From Crossiella cryophila (GTDB taxonomy: Bacteria > Actinomycetota > Actinomycetes > Mycobacteriales > Pseudonocardiaceae), in contig NZ_JACHMH010000001.1 of the NCBI RefSeq assembly GCF_014204915.1, forward strand, positions 8,457,501 to 8,521,500: 64,000 bases of DNA, read 5' to 3'. The position numbers and the translations under genes were made by a program. This document shows positions 1-10,118 of this stretch, piece after piece; positions within the stretch are counted from its first letter, which is position 1, and each line of letters opens with the position of its first letter. The notes under the pieces are model-generated. The model saw nothing but the letters and a program-made list of their open reading frames with translations. It did no database searches and was not told where the DNA came from.

Positions 1-52
1 CCTCCAACATGCCACACACTCCGAGCAGCAGGGGTACTCGACATCTACCGCC

Positions 53-82
53 CCGGGCGGCGGGAGGCTACCCGCCGCCCGG
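53..82 (-). terminator. GC-rich hairpin after the first M28 gene
   Basis: A perfect 12-bp stem (CCGGGCGGCGGG against CCCGCCGCCCGG) with a 6-nt loop begins about 12 nt past the stop of the minus-strand peptidase gene. There is no T-tract, which is common for actinobacterial terminators. Role inferred from position and stem strength. Confidence 0.7.
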
Positions 83-94
83 AGGGTCACCCAC

Positions 95-1051
95 CTACGC
101 GGCGGCGGGTTGCCTCGCCGCGACCGTCGCACCGGCCAGGGTCCACGCGCTGTGCGCGGCGGCGTTGGTGGCCACGCCCATGACGTTGGCGGCCACGTTG
201 GTGATGGTGTCGCAGCGCTGGTGGTAGCAGGGATCGTTGCCACTGCCGATGCCGCCGACCGGGACGCCGACCCTGGCGAAGCTGGCGTGGTCGGAGCGGC
301 CGCCGATGCTCATCGTGCGGGTCGGGATGCCCTTGCCGCGGAAGTAGGCCTGGAACATCTGCTGGATGCTCGCGTTGTCGTTGTAGACACCCCAGGTGGT
401 GGTGCCGCGGGCGCCGACCATGTCGAAGTTGAGGTAGCTCTTGATCTTCGCGCGTTCGGCGGCCGGCAGTGCGTTGACGTAGTAGCGGGAGCCGATCAGG
501 CCGAGTTCCTCAGCGCCCCACCAGCCGAAGCGCAGTTTCTTCTGCGTCACCAGTTTCTCCCTGGACACCGCGAGGGCGGTCTCCAGGGCGGCGGCCGAGC
601 CGGAGGCGTTGTCGTTCATGCCCGGTCCGGCGGTCACCGAGTCCAGGTGGGCGCCCAGGAACACCACCTGGTTGGCGTCGCCGCTGGTCCAGTCCGCGGT
701 GAGGTTCCAGCCGGTGGCGCCGTTGTGGGTGAAGGACTGCAGGGTGGTGCGGAACCCGGCGGCGTCCAGCTTGCCCTTGACGTAGTCGATCGAGGCCCGG
801 TAGCCGGGACGGCCGTGCGCCCGGTTGCCGCCGTTGCGATCGGCGATGGCCTGGAACTGCTGCATGTGCGCCATCACGTTCGCGTCCGGGATATTCGGCG
901 GCGCGGCATATATCGGTGCGCTGAGTATCGCGGCCGCGCGGGCCTGGCCGGTGCTGGAGGCCGCGATCGCCGGGGCGGCGAGGGAGAAGCCAAGCAGGGC
1001 AACGGTTGTCAGCGCGGTGAGGGCCCGCGAGACTGTCCTTGTCACAGGCAT
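95..1051 (-). CDS. Secreted M28 family zinc aminopeptidase
   Basis: A 318-residue exported peptidase, probably releasing N-terminal amino acids from peptides outside the cell, like Streptomyces griseus aminopeptidase. The ATG at 1051 is chosen because AGGAG lies 7 nt upstream and a hydrophobic signal peptide ending near AIAAS follows at once. Zinc-ligand motifs are visible in order: GAHLDSV (His), MNDNASGS (bridging Asp), WWGAEE (Glu pair), NFDMVG (Asp) and SDHASF (His). The gene is divergent from a paralogue starting at 1199; both carry the same 17-residue stretch beginning [11 protein letters not shown]. Family assignment is secure; substrate preference cannot be read. Confidence 0.92.
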   Translation of the reverse strand: MPVTRTVSRALTALTTVALLGFSLAAPAIAASSTGQARAAAILSAPIYAAPPNIPDANVMAHMQQFQAIADRNGGNRAHGRPGYRASIDYVKGKLDAAGFRTTLQSFTHNGATGWNLTADWTSGDANQVVFLGAHLDSVTAGPGMNDNASGSAAALETALAVSREKLVTQKKLRFGWWGAEELGLIGSRYYVNALPAAERAKIKSYLNFDMVGARGTTTWGVYNDNASIQQMFQAYFRGKGIPTRTMSIGGRSDHASFARVGVPVGGIGSGNDPCYHQRCDTITNVAANVMGVATNAAAHSAWTLAGATVAARQPAAA

Positions 1052-1093
1052 GAGCACGCTCCTAGGGTCCGGGAACCTACGGCCGCACGCTAG

Positions 1094-2383
<1,290 letters not shown>

Positions 2384-2448
2384 CCGCGCCCGGCCGCCAC
2401 GTACAGTGTTCAGGGCGGTAGCGGCGTAGCGGAACGGATTGAGCAGCG

Positions 2449-3930
2449 ATGACAGCGAGTGTCGACGAGGAGATCGAGCAGGCGGACGGCCCCGGGATCG
2501 ACCGGGACCGGATGGCGATCTGCCTCCAGGTGCTGGCCGAGGTCGGCGAACTCGACACCGAACACCCGGACGCGGTGGCCGTCCGCCGCGCCACCGCCGG
2601 GATCTTCAAGGACGTGCGCAAGCGCCGCCGCCAGGCCAAACGGCTGGCCGTGCTGGACGCCGACCGGGCGGTGACCGCGGCCACCGCCACCGGCTCGCCC
2701 GAGCGCATCGACGACGAGACCAGGGGCATCCCGCTGGTGTCCAACGCCGCCGGCGCCACCGCGGGCACCCTGATCCGGGCCCGCGCCTGCTACCACTGCA
2801 AACAGCGCTACAACCTGGTCGACGCCTTCTACCACCAGCTCTGCCCCGAGTGCGCCGCGCTCAACCGGGCCCGCCGGGACGCGCGCACCGACCTGACCGG
2901 GCGGCGCGCGCTGCTCACCGGCGGCCGCGCCAAGATCGGCATGTACATCGCGCTGCGGCTGCTCCGTGACGGCGCGCACACCACCATCACCACCCGCTTC
3001 CCCAACGACGCGGTGCGCCGCTTCGCCGCCATGGAGGACAGCGCCGACTGGTTGCACCGGCTGCGCGTGGTCGGCATCGACCTGCGCGACCCGGCCCAGG
3101 TGGTCGCGCTGGCCGACTCGGTCGCCGAACAGGGCCCCCTCGATATCCTGATCAACAACGCCGCGCAGACCGTGCGCCGCTCCCCCGGCTCCTACGCGCT
3201 GCTGGAATCGGCCGAGTCCGCGCCGCTGCCCGCCGGCCCGCTGCCGGAGCTGATCACCTTCGGCCACACCAGCGACGCGCACCCGGCCGCGCTGGCCGGT
3301 TCGCTGTCCTCGGCCTCGCCGAGCGAGGCCAGCGCGGCGGCGCACAACCTGACCGCGCTCGCCCTCACCGCGGGCTCCGCCTCGCCGGAGCGGGTGGCCG
3401 CCGAGATCGCCATCGACGCCGGCGGCCTGGTGCCCGACCTGCACGATGTGAACAGCTGGACCCAGCGGGTGCACGAGGTGGACGCGCTGGAGATGCTCGA
3501 GGTCCAGCTCTGCAACCAGACCGCGCCGTTCATCCTGATCAGCCGGTTGCGCCCGTCGATGGCCGCCGCGGCGGCGCGACGCAAGTACGTGGTCAACGTC
3601 TCGGCGATGGAAGGCCAGTTCAGCCGCAAGTACAAGGGCCCAGGCCACCCGCACACGAACATGGCCAAGGCCGCGCTGAACATGCTCACCCGCACCAGCG
3701 CGGGCGAGATGCTGACCACCGACCGGATCCTGATGACCGCGGTGGACACCGGCTGGATCACCGACGAACGCCCGCACCCGACCAAGATGCGCCTGGCCGA
3801 GGAGGGCTTCCACGCCCCACTCGACCTGGTCGACGGCGCGGCCAGGGTGTACGACCCGATCGTGCGCGGCGAGGCGGGCGAGGACGTGTTCGGCTGCTTC
3901 CTGAAGGACTACGCGCCCTCAGCGTGGTGA
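2449..3930 (+). CDS. SDR-fold oxidoreductase-like protein with N-terminal zinc ribbon
   Basis: A 493-residue cytoplasmic protein. Residues 1-110 are charged and helical. Two CxxC pairs follow (Cys114/117 and Cys132/135), which look like a small zinc ribbon. A Rossmann nucleotide-binding segment starts near residue 155 with TGGRAKIG. A LINNAAQT motif and a helix ending MAKAALNM are typical of short-chain dehydrogenases. The usual catalytic Tyr of YxxxK is not visible: the matching segment reads HTNMAK, with Thr at the Tyr position. An insert of about 100 residues separates the NNA motif from the active-site region, so the protein is nearly twice normal SDR length. Reaction unknown; it may be non-classical or non-catalytic. 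Confidence 0.75.
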   Translation: MTASVDEEIEQADGPGIDRDRMAICLQVLAEVGELDTEHPDAVAVRRATAGIFKDVRKRRRQAKRLAVLDADRAVTAATATGSPERIDDETRGIPLVSNAAGATAGTLIRARACYHCKQRYNLVDAFYHQLCPECAALNRARRDARTDLTGRRALLTGGRAKIGMYIALRLLRDGAHTTITTRFPNDAVRRFAAMEDSADWLHRLRVVGIDLRDPAQVVALADSVAEQGPLDILINNAAQTVRRSPGSYALLESAESAPLPAGPLPELITFGHTSDAHPAALAGSLSSASPSEASAAAHNLTALALTAGSASPERVAAEIAIDAGGLVPDLHDVNSWTQRVHEVDALEMLEVQLCNQTAPFILISRLRPSMAAAAARRKYVVNVSAMEGQFSRKYKGPGHPHTNMAKAALNMLTRTSAGEMLTTDRILMTAVDTGWITDERPHPTKMRLAEEGFHAPLDLVDGAARVYDPIVRGEAGEDVFGCFLKDYAPSAW

Positions 3931-3943
3931 CCCGCCCGGTGCC

Positions 3944-4858
3944 TCAGCAGGCCAGCCGGTAGGCCAGCCACTCGTCGGCCACCACCAGCCCGGCCCCCGC
4001 GAGGGCCTCGGCCAGCACCGGATCCTCCAGTTCGCGCACCACCAGCCCGGAGACCTCGGCGCGCGCCTGCTCGATCACCGCGACCAGCAGCACCAGCAGT
4101 TCGGCCGCGCTGGTGTCCCGGTGCACGACGAGTTCGACCTCGGCCGTCTCGTCGTCGACGAGCACCGCGGTGGTGAACGCCTTGGGGCGCCCGTCGGCGT
4201 CGCGCAGGTCCACGGTCAGGTAACCGGCCAGGTCGGCGCCGACGGCGTCGGCCACGTCGTCGACGGTCCAGTCGCCGCCGAGCACGGCCGAGCACAGTTC
4301 CACGTACTCGGCCAGCTCGGCGTCGGTCGGTTCCACCGGCAGTTCGCGCACCGCGACCTCCGGCAGGCCGGCAGGCGGTTGCCAGCCGGCCAGTTCCAGC
4401 CGCCAGACCCGCCCCAGCTCGGCCGCGGTGACGGCCTGTACCTCGGCCGCCACCCGCCGATCCAGTCCACCCTCGGTGTCACACCACCGAACCCCGGTGC
4501 AGCCCGCCTCGCGAGCCAGCTCCACCGCGGCCGTGACCAGCACGGACAACACCTCGACCTCACTGGCCGAGCCCTCGCCCACCGAGCCGGAGACCCGCCG
4601 GGCCTCCCGCTCGACCAACACCCACTGCAACCCGGCATCGGTCTCCGGCAGTTCCGGCCAGAACAACTCGACCCAGCCGAGGAGGACCTCGCCCCGGCGC
4701 GCGACCACCGCGCCCAGGACCCCACGGTCCTCCTCGTCCAGCTCAGGTCGCGGCTCGCCGAGGGTCTGGAACATCTCGTGCACCAGCCGCAGATCGACGT
4801 GCTCGTCCCGCCGCAACTCGACGGTCAACGTGGTGGCGTCAGTGGTCCCGGTGCTCAT
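3944..4858 (-). CDS. Possible tandem GNAT-like protein
   Basis: A 304-residue acidic soluble protein with no signal peptide or membrane segment. ATG 4858 is preceded closely by GGGGAG. The alternating strand/helix pattern, a central VELAREAGCTGV segment and a second similar segment near the C-terminus (VIEQARAEVSGLVVRE) suggest two GNAT-like halves, as in several actinobacterial acetyltransferase-like proteins. No clear acetyl-CoA loop (Q/RxxGxG/A) is visible, so the assignment rests on overall pattern only. It converges on the SDR-like gene with a 13-bp gap. Confidence 0.55.
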   Translation of the reverse strand: MSTGTTDATTLTVELRRDEHVDLRLVHEMFQTLGEPRPELDEEDRGVLGAVVARRGEVLLGWVELFWPELPETDAGLQWVLVEREARRVSGSVGEGSASEVEVLSVLVTAAVELAREAGCTGVRWCDTEGGLDRRVAAEVQAVTAAELGRVWRLELAGWQPPAGLPEVAVRELPVEPTDAELAEYVELCSAVLGGDWTVDDVADAVGADLAGYLTVDLRDADGRPKAFTTAVLVDDETAEVELVVHRDTSAAELLVLLVAVIEQARAEVSGLVVRELEDPVLAEALAGAGLVVADEWLAYRLAC

Positions 4859-4971
4859 GTCTCCCCGTTCGCCGTACCTGGGCCTGGCGCGAAGGTACTG
4901 GCGAGCGCGTCCCCTGACCTGCGGAACCACCCGGTGGGGCGGCCAACTCAACCCGGTCGGCGGCGCACGGA

Positions 4972-5364
4972 CTACCGGAACGTCACGATCGGCGGCAGCC
5001 CATGATGCCGATCAGAGAACTGCCACTCATGCCAAAGCCACACATGCACACCCATCACCTCCCCCACGATCTCGGCGACATGCCCACGCACCGTGACCCC
5101 ACACCCGAACGGGCACTCCATGGCCAGCCGGACGTCGGTCTCGTCGGTGGGCTTGCGCGACCGCGCCACCGGGGCCGGGGCGGGGGCCGGGCCCGGTGGG
5201 TGGGCGGTGGCGGGCCGGGGTCGCAGCGCGGGCAGATCCGGACCAGGCCACTGCGGCGGCGGCTGCCCCGGAGCCGGCCCCACAGGCTGGACCAACCGCA
5301 GCCGTGGCCGGACGGGCTGGGACTGGTCGCCAACCGGCCGCGGCGGATTCAGGTTCCTCCCCAT
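4972..5364 (-). CDS. Small hypothetical protein, Pro-rich N-terminus
   Basis: A predicted 130-residue protein. The first 70 residues are rich in Pro, Ala and Arg and look disordered. The last 55 form a compact conserved-looking unit with MECPFGCG, HVAEIVGEVM and WLWHEWQFSDRH, including two Cys that could bind a metal. The ribosome site is poor (GGAG abuts the ATG). The family is not recognised. The non-random C-terminal half argues for a real gene, while the Pro-rich half could come from GC-driven open frame. Confidence 0.45.
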   Translation of the reverse strand: MGRNLNPPRPVGDQSQPVRPRLRLVQPVGPAPGQPPPQWPGPDLPALRPRPATAHPPGPAPAPAPVARSRKPTDETDVRLAMECPFGCGVTVRGHVAEIVGEVMGVHVWLWHEWQFSDRHHGLPPIVTFR

Positions 5365-5478
5365 CTCCGCAACCCTGAGCGGTGACCTGAGGTCAAGGCA
5401 GGTTCCGGATGCGTGACTTTGTGGCGGGTTTGCCGGACACGGGGGGACAGTGATGAGGTATGGCTAACACCCGTGGGA

Positions 5479-5583
5479 GTGACTGCGATCCCACGAAAGC
5501 AGGTACCAGAAGAGTGGGGAGGTCACGCTGTGAACCCGAAAAAGCAGGAAGTGCTCGACACCGGCAACTCCGGCACGCACTGA
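5479..5583 (+). CDS. Possible short peptide ORF
   Basis: A GTG-started frame of 34 codons ending TGA. An internal in-frame GTG at 5530 has a strong ribosome site, GGGGAGG at 5516-5522 with 7-nt spacing, giving a 17-residue peptide MNPKKQEVLDTGNSGTH. The codon make-up (AAA, AAG, CAG, GAA) is less GC-driven than the surroundings. No homologue is recognised. It could be a real small protein or chance. Confidence 0.22.
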   Translation: MTAIPRKQVPEEWGGHAVNPKKQEVLDTGNSGTH

Positions 5584-6017
5584 CGGAGAACCGGCGCAAG
5601 TGCGGCGCCGAGGCCACAGGGGGACGGCAAGGGGCCGCCGTCCTCTGGGCCGCTCCATCAAGGACTCTAGGCAAAACCCGAGGTGAGGTCGGCGACGGAT
5701 CCTCTGGCCACCATGCCGACGGGGACAGATCCGCTCAACAACCCACCCGGCAGCACCACCACATCAGCACCAGACCCACCCCCGTTGCCGCGAACGCAAG
5801 AAAATTGCCACCTCCCACCCAGCCCACCCCCAGCGCCGACACGCCACCCCCGGCCCTGTGGAAACTGGTCCGGCACCCCTCGAACTCGGCCGTAAAATGG
5901 CTGGCACACCACCTCGCAACACAACAGACCAGCGGTCCGAACCAGCACCACTTCGCCCCCACTTCGTACCCGCCTCAGGCGTAGTGAACGGCCACCATTC
6001 ACTCGTCCGAGCGACAA

Positions 6018-6084
6018 GATCCAAACATGAAGGCAACCAAAACCGGGGTTTCCGCGTTCCGCAGAGGAACGGTGGCGGCGGCGG
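6018..6084 (+). repeat. 67-bp direct repeat, copy 1
   Basis: This copy matches 14644-14710 at 64 of 67 positions in the same orientation. The core includes GTTCCGCAGAGGAACGGTGG, which can fold as CGTTCC/GGAACG with a 5-nt loop. It lies in gene-free DNA downstream of the tryptophanase operon. No coding explanation was found. Confidence 0.85.
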
Positions 6085-6459
6085 ACCGGGCTCCCCGGCT
6101 CAGACAGGACGAGCGACGAGCACCGGCCACTCGCGCGGCAGCCAAAGCAGCAACCGCTCGCTTGGGCGGGCAGCCAAGCAGCGACCGCGGCCGGAGCCGA
6201 GCAGGAGCCAGGGGCCGCTGCTGTGCGGGGGCTCGCACGCGGAGCTTGCGGTGCTGCCGGGCAGAGGGTCGTCGCCGGAGCCGAGCACGGCACCAGCCTC
6301 GGTCTGGCTGGTCGCCAGCAGCAAGTCGCCAGCGGCAAGCAGCCAGGCCGGTGCCAGCCGCGAGCGGGACAGCGGCAAGCGGGAACGGCGACGAGCAGGA
6401 ACCGCGGCGTGCCCAGCAGCAGGCACCGGGCAACGCGCCGCGAGCCCCGGACGAGCGAG

Positions 6460-7827
6460 TCAGGCGCGAGGAGCCAGTCGGCAGTTGAAGTGCCGCAGCA
6501 GCGGCGGGTTGTGCGTGAGCCGATACCCCGGCACCCGCTCCGGATCCTTCGCGATCTCCGCCAGGATCTCCGCCACGTACTCGAGATGGCTCTGCGTGTA
6601 CACCCGGCGCGGGATGGCCAGCCGGACCAGCTCGTGGGGCGCGGGCTTGGTCAGCTCGGACTGCTCGTCGAACTCGCCCAGGTACAGCGAGCCCAGTTCC
6701 GCACAGCGGATGCCGCCGCGGCGGTACAGCTCGAGGGCGAGGGCGTGGCCGGGGAAGGCGCTGGGGGGTAGGTGGGTGAGTAGGCGGCCGGCGTTGAGGT
6801 AGATGGCGTGGATGCCTGCGGGCTGGACGATGGAGACGCCTGCGGCCACGGCGAGGTCGCCCAGGTAGCGGGACTGGTCGGCTCGGGTGGCGAGGTAGGC
6901 GGGGTCGGTGACCTCGCGCAAACCCTGGGCGAGCATGTCCAGGTCTCGGCCTGCCAGGCCGCCGTAGGTGCGGAAGCCCTCGGTGGCGATCAGCAGGAGT
7001 TCGCAGCGGCCTGCCAGGTCCGGATCGCGCAGGGCGAGCAGGCCGCCCATGTTGACGATGCCGTCCTTCTTCAGGCTGGCCACGCAGCCGTCGGCCAGGT
7101 CGAATGCCTGGCGGGCGACCTCGCGCGGGGTGTGGTTCTGGTAGCCGGGTTCGCGTTGGGTGACCAGCCAGGCGTTCTCGGCGAAGCGGGCCGCGTCCAG
7201 GAAGAACGGCACCTCGTGGGTGCGGCACAGCTGCGCGACCGCTTCCAGGTTGGCCATGGAGACCGGCTGGCCGCCGCCGCCGTTGTTGGTGATGGTCATG
7301 ATCACCAGGCCGACGGGGGTGCCGTCGGTGAGGACCCGGTGCAGGGCTTCCAGGTCGATGTCGCCCTTGAACGGGGACGGCTCGTCGAGGTTCCTGGCGG
7401 CGGGGCCGGGGAGGTCGAGGGCGGTGCAGCCGAGCAGTTCGACGTTGGCCCTGGTGGTGTCGAAGTGGGTGTTGCTGACGCTGAACTGCCCCGGCTTCAG
7501 CAACGCGGTGAACAGGATCCGCTCGGCCGCCCGGCCCTGGTGCACCGGCATCAGGTGCGGGTAGCCGGTCAGCTCCTCGGCCACCTCGCGGAACCGGAAG
7601 AAGGAGCGCGCCCCGGCGTAGGACTCATCGCCCAGCGCCGAGGCCGCCTGCTGGGCCGCGGACAGCGCGCCGGTGCCGGAATCGCTGAGCAGATCGATGG
7701 TGACCACGTCGGCGGGCAGGTTGAACTGGTTGTACCCGGCCTCGACCAGCGCGGCCTCGCGCTGTTCCGCGGTGGTGATCGGGATCGGCTCGACGACCTT
7801 GATCCGGTACGGCTCCATCAACGGCAT
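6460..7827 (-). CDS. tnaA: Tryptophanase (PLP-dependent tryptophan indole-lyase)
   Basis: A 455-residue enzyme expected to split L-tryptophan into indole, pyruvate and ammonia. Start ATG 7827 has GGAG 8 nt upstream. The PLP-lysine region reads SLKKDGIVNMGG, and MPVHQGRAAE and ITNNGGGGQPVS match the beta-eliminating lyase family. Two residues favour tryptophanase over tyrosine phenol-lyase: FDTT has the Asp that corresponds to Asp137 of E. coli TnaA (phenol-lyases have FTTT), and the C-terminal LRHF carries the His that is Phe in phenol-lyases. It lies 20 bp downstream of an IptA-type indole prenyltransferase on the same strand, so it probably supplies indole to that enzyme. Confidence 0.92.
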   Translation of the reverse strand: MPLMEPYRIKVVEPIPITTAEQREAALVEAGYNQFNLPADVVTIDLLSDSGTGALSAAQQAASALGDESYAGARSFFRFREVAEELTGYPHLMPVHQGRAAERILFTALLKPGQFSVSNTHFDTTRANVELLGCTALDLPGPAARNLDEPSPFKGDIDLEALHRVLTDGTPVGLVIMTITNNGGGGQPVSMANLEAVAQLCRTHEVPFFLDAARFAENAWLVTQREPGYQNHTPREVARQAFDLADGCVASLKKDGIVNMGGLLALRDPDLAGRCELLLIATEGFRTYGGLAGRDLDMLAQGLREVTDPAYLATRADQSRYLGDLAVAAGVSIVQPAGIHAIYLNAGRLLTHLPPSAFPGHALALELYRRGGIRCAELGSLYLGEFDEQSELTKPAPHELVRLAIPRRVYTQSHLEYVAEILAEIAKDPERVPGYRLTHNPPLLRHFNCRLAPRA

Positions 7828-7847
7828 GCGGGGTGCTCCGTCTCTTT

Positions 7848-8945
7848 TCAGGATGCGAGCGATTCGGGCCGCGGCGGGGTGACCGCGTAGCTCTCGGCCG
7901 ACAGGTACACGGTGAGCCCGGCGTGCGGCCGGCCCGTGCGCAGCGACAGGTGCGGGATCAGGCCGACGCCCTCGTTGAGCGGGCGGCGGGCCAGTGCGGA
8001 CAGCGCCCGGTCCAGCAGCGCCCGGTCCAGGCCGTGCCGGGCCAGCAGCGCGTGCGCCCGGTCCAGCGCGACCTCGTCGTCCTCGACGTAGTCGCGCACC
8101 GGCAGGTAGACGGAGAACCCGCTGGCCCGGTCGGTGTCCCCGGCCAGGAAGGACAGGCTGGAGATCAACGGCCTGCCGGTGAAGCGGCCCTGGTTGCCGC
8201 CGGCGATCGCGGTGAACTCGCGGACCTGTTCCTCGTCGACCTCCCTGGCCGCGCCCGCCGCGCGCAGCAGCTGGGCCAGGTCGCCGTCGTGGTGGGACAG
8301 GTACACCTTGACCCTGGGGTCGGGCTGGGTGTGCAGGTCGATGGAGAAGAAGGAGTAGCGGTCGAGGTCGCCGCCGGGGCGCAGCGCGCGCCGCTTGAGT
8401 GTGCCGAAGGCGCCGCCGAAGCCGAGCCGGTCCAGTCCGGCCGCGACCAGGCCGGCGGCGACGTGCCTGCCGCGGACCTCCGGGTTGAAGTAGATCTTGA
8501 ACGCCGGTGGCGCGGCCGGTCGCAGCACGACCGACCACCACCAGGCGAAGCCGCCCTGTGGGTCGGCGGGCAGGAACAGGTCGGCGACCGCCTCGAAGGG
8601 GGCCAGCGAGAAGCCGTAGCGCTCGGCCAGCCGGGGCAACAGGTCCCGAGCAGCGCAAACGTTTGCTCGGACGGACGCGCGGTCCCCCTGGGTTTCCAGG
8701 AGGAGGCGCACCGCGGGGCGGCCCGCGTGGTCGACGGCGAGGGAGAACTCGACCGGGGTGTGGTCGTCAGCCACGTCGGAAGGCCAGGCCGGTGGTTGTC
8801 CCAGCGGACGGTCACCACCGGGTCCCAGCATTTCCCGCACGAGGTCGGCGTATTCATCGGTGAATTCCGAAAAACCGACCGCTCGACACAGCTCGTTCGT
8901 TCTTGCGGAAATGTCGTCAGCCAGCGAGAGCGCAGCCATGCCCAT
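7848..8945 (-). CDS. iptA: DMATS-type indole prenyltransferase
   Basis: A 365-residue ABBA-fold aromatic prenyltransferase, expected to add a dimethylallyl group to the indole ring of tryptophan or indole, releasing pyrophosphate without needing a bound metal. Family features are the N-terminal segment around LGPGGDRPLG, PVEFSLAVD with the Glu that binds the indole NH, alternating basic/Tyr strands such as FKIYFNPEVRG, KVYLSHHDGD and FSVYLPVRDY, and the closing YLSAESYAVTP. Length fits bacterial IptA/CymD-like enzymes. Two ATG codons lie 6 bp apart (8945, 8939), and GGAG suits either. Pairing with tryptophanase is as in known prenylindole loci; the prenylated carbon cannot be read. Confidence 0.85.
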   Translation of the reverse strand: MGMAALSLADDISARTNELCRAVGFSEFTDEYADLVREMLGPGGDRPLGQPPAWPSDVADDHTPVEFSLAVDHAGRPAVRLLLETQGDRASVRANVCAARDLLPRLAERYGFSLAPFEAVADLFLPADPQGGFAWWWSVVLRPAAPPAFKIYFNPEVRGRHVAAGLVAAGLDRLGFGGAFGTLKRRALRPGGDLDRYSFFSIDLHTQPDPRVKVYLSHHDGDLAQLLRAAGAAREVDEEQVREFTAIAGGNQGRFTGRPLISSLSFLAGDTDRASGFSVYLPVRDYVEDDEVALDRAHALLARHGLDRALLDRALSALARRPLNEGVGLIPHLSLRTGRPHAGLTVYLSAESYAVTPPRPESLAS

Positions 8946-9132
8946 CTGACTCCGTATCGTCGTTATTGGACCGACGGCTGATCAACTTAGCCGAACGGAG
9001 ATCACGACGACACCGCTCTCCCGGTGACCATGACAACCAGCTGCAAGTTACGGAACGCATTTTTCATGGGATCGGGCATGATCGGCGGACGCACCGCGCC
9101 CGCCGTTCGTGCACAGGTACGAGATCACACGG

Positions 9133-9762
9133 TTACACACTGTTACCCGGGCTGACCAGCGCCGCGTCTTCACCCGCCGACTCGGCCATCCGGGCGAGCA
9201 CGTGCTCGACCAGGGTCACCAGGGCCCGCTTGCTCGACTCGCGCTCCCGCGCGTCGACCATGAGCACCGGCACCTCCGGGTTGAGCACCAGCGCCTTGCG
9301 CACCTCTTCCGGCGCGTAACTGTGCGCTCCGTCGAAACAGTTGACCGCGACCACGAACGGGATTTTCCGCCGCTCGAAGAAATCAACGGACGGAAAAGAA
9401 CTGTCCAACCGACGGGTGTCCACCAGCACGATCGCGCCGATCGCGCCATTGGCCAATTCGTCCCACATGAACCAGAACCGATTTTGTCCCGGCGTGCCGA
9501 AAAGGTACAGCACGATTTCGGTGCTGATGCTGATCCGGCCGAAATCCAGGGCGACCGTGGTGGTGGTCTTGCCCTCGACCCCGGCGAGGTCGTCGACGTC
9601 CTCACCGGCTTCGGTGAGCAACTCCTCGGTGCTCAGCGGGGGGATCTCGCTGACCGAGCCGACCAGCGTGGTCTTCCCCGCGCCGAAGCCGCCGGCGACC
9701 AGCACCTTGACCGAGGTGGGGATCACCAACTCGGTTTGCGGGTCAGATCCTGCGGACACCAT
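9133..9762 (-). CDS. cvnD: CvnD-type small GTPase
   Basis: A 209-residue soluble Ras/MglA-like ATP/GTP-binding protein, last of four conservon genes. The P-loop GGFGAGKTTL sits near residue 24. Switch-type segments include TTVALDFGRI and LYLFGTPGQNRFW (the DxxGQ-like motif has Gly-Thr-Pro-Gly-Gln), and AVNCFDG resembles the base-specificity NxxD motif. It overlaps cvnC by 20 bp, so translation is coupled. Conservon GTPases work with the sensor, roadblock and DUF742 proteins as a membrane-linked switch complex. Confidence 0.92.
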   Translation of the reverse strand: MVSAGSDPQTELVIPTSVKVLVAGGFGAGKTTLVGSVSEIPPLSTEELLTEAGEDVDDLAGVEGKTTTTVALDFGRISISTEIVLYLFGTPGQNRFWFMWDELANGAIGAIVLVDTRRLDSSFPSVDFFERRKIPFVVAVNCFDGAHSYAPEEVRKALVLNPEVPVLMVDARERESSKRALVTLVEHVLARMAESAGEDAALVSPGNSV

Positions 9763-10114
9763 CGAGCACCGCCTCCAGTAGGTTCCTACTCGGTCTTTCC
9801 ACGGCCCCGGCGTACCGGGTGACCACGTCGCCGCGTTCGATCAGGTCGCTGACCAGCACCTTGACCACGATGAGCGGCACATCGATATAGGCGGCGACCT
9901 CGGCGACCGACAGGGGATGCCTGCACAGGTCGATGATGGAGAACTGCTCCGGGGTCAGGGTCTGCAGGTCGTTGTCGGTCAGCACGCTGACGATCTGGGT
10001 GGCCAGGTCCAGCTCGGTGTTGCCGGGCCTGGTCCGCCCCCTGGTCATCGCGTACGGCCGCACCAGCGGACCGGCCGCCTCGTCGAACCAGTGAATTTCC
10101 TCGTCCACCGGCAT
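9743..10114 (-). CDS. cvnC: CvnC-type DUF742 protein
   Basis: A 123-residue DUF742 protein. It has the family core VRPYAMTRGRTRP, a winged-helix-like middle (EQFSIIDLCRHPLSVAEVAAYIDVPLIVVKVLVSDLI, given here only as the region of residues 58-95) and a C-terminal LLEAVLDGVRRI helix. It starts 4 nt after cvnB and overlaps cvnD by 20 bp. In conservons this protein belongs to the membrane-associated complex with the GTPase. Confidence 0.92.
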   Translation of the reverse strand: MPVDEEIHWFDEAAGPLVRPYAMTRGRTRPGNTELDLATQIVSVLTDNDLQTLTPEQFSIIDLCRHPLSVAEVAAYIDVPLIVVKVLVSDLIERGDVVTRYAGAVERPSRNLLEAVLDGVRRI

Positions 10115-10118
10115 GCGC

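Larger units (their letters stand above)
5365..6459. other. 1.1-kb region without a convincing gene
   Basis: Open frames exist on both strands but have low-complexity translations rich in Pro, Arg, Gln and His, without domains. It holds a possible 34-codon ORF at 5479-5583, a short hairpin GTGGGA/TCCCAC around 5473-5494, the first copy of a 67-bp repeat (6018-6084) and, from about 6090 to 6450, degenerate GCAGCCAAGCAGC-like repeats. The region lies downstream of the tryptophanase gene. Confidence 0.6.

Noticed and set aside
110-1093. Long plus-strand frame over the first M28 gene
   Set aside because: It mirrors a well-supported minus-strand gene. The translation is Gly/Ala/Val-rich with no domains, as expected from high-GC shadows.
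2410-3813. 467-codon minus-strand frame over the SDR-like gene
   Set aside because: Composition is Arg/Gly/His-biased and there is no ribosome site. The plus strand has Rossmann and CxxC motifs.
6460-7827. Tyrosine phenol-lyase as an alternative to tryptophanase
   Set aside because: FDTT and C-terminal LRHF carry the Asp and His typical of tryptophanase; phenol-lyases have Thr and Phe there.
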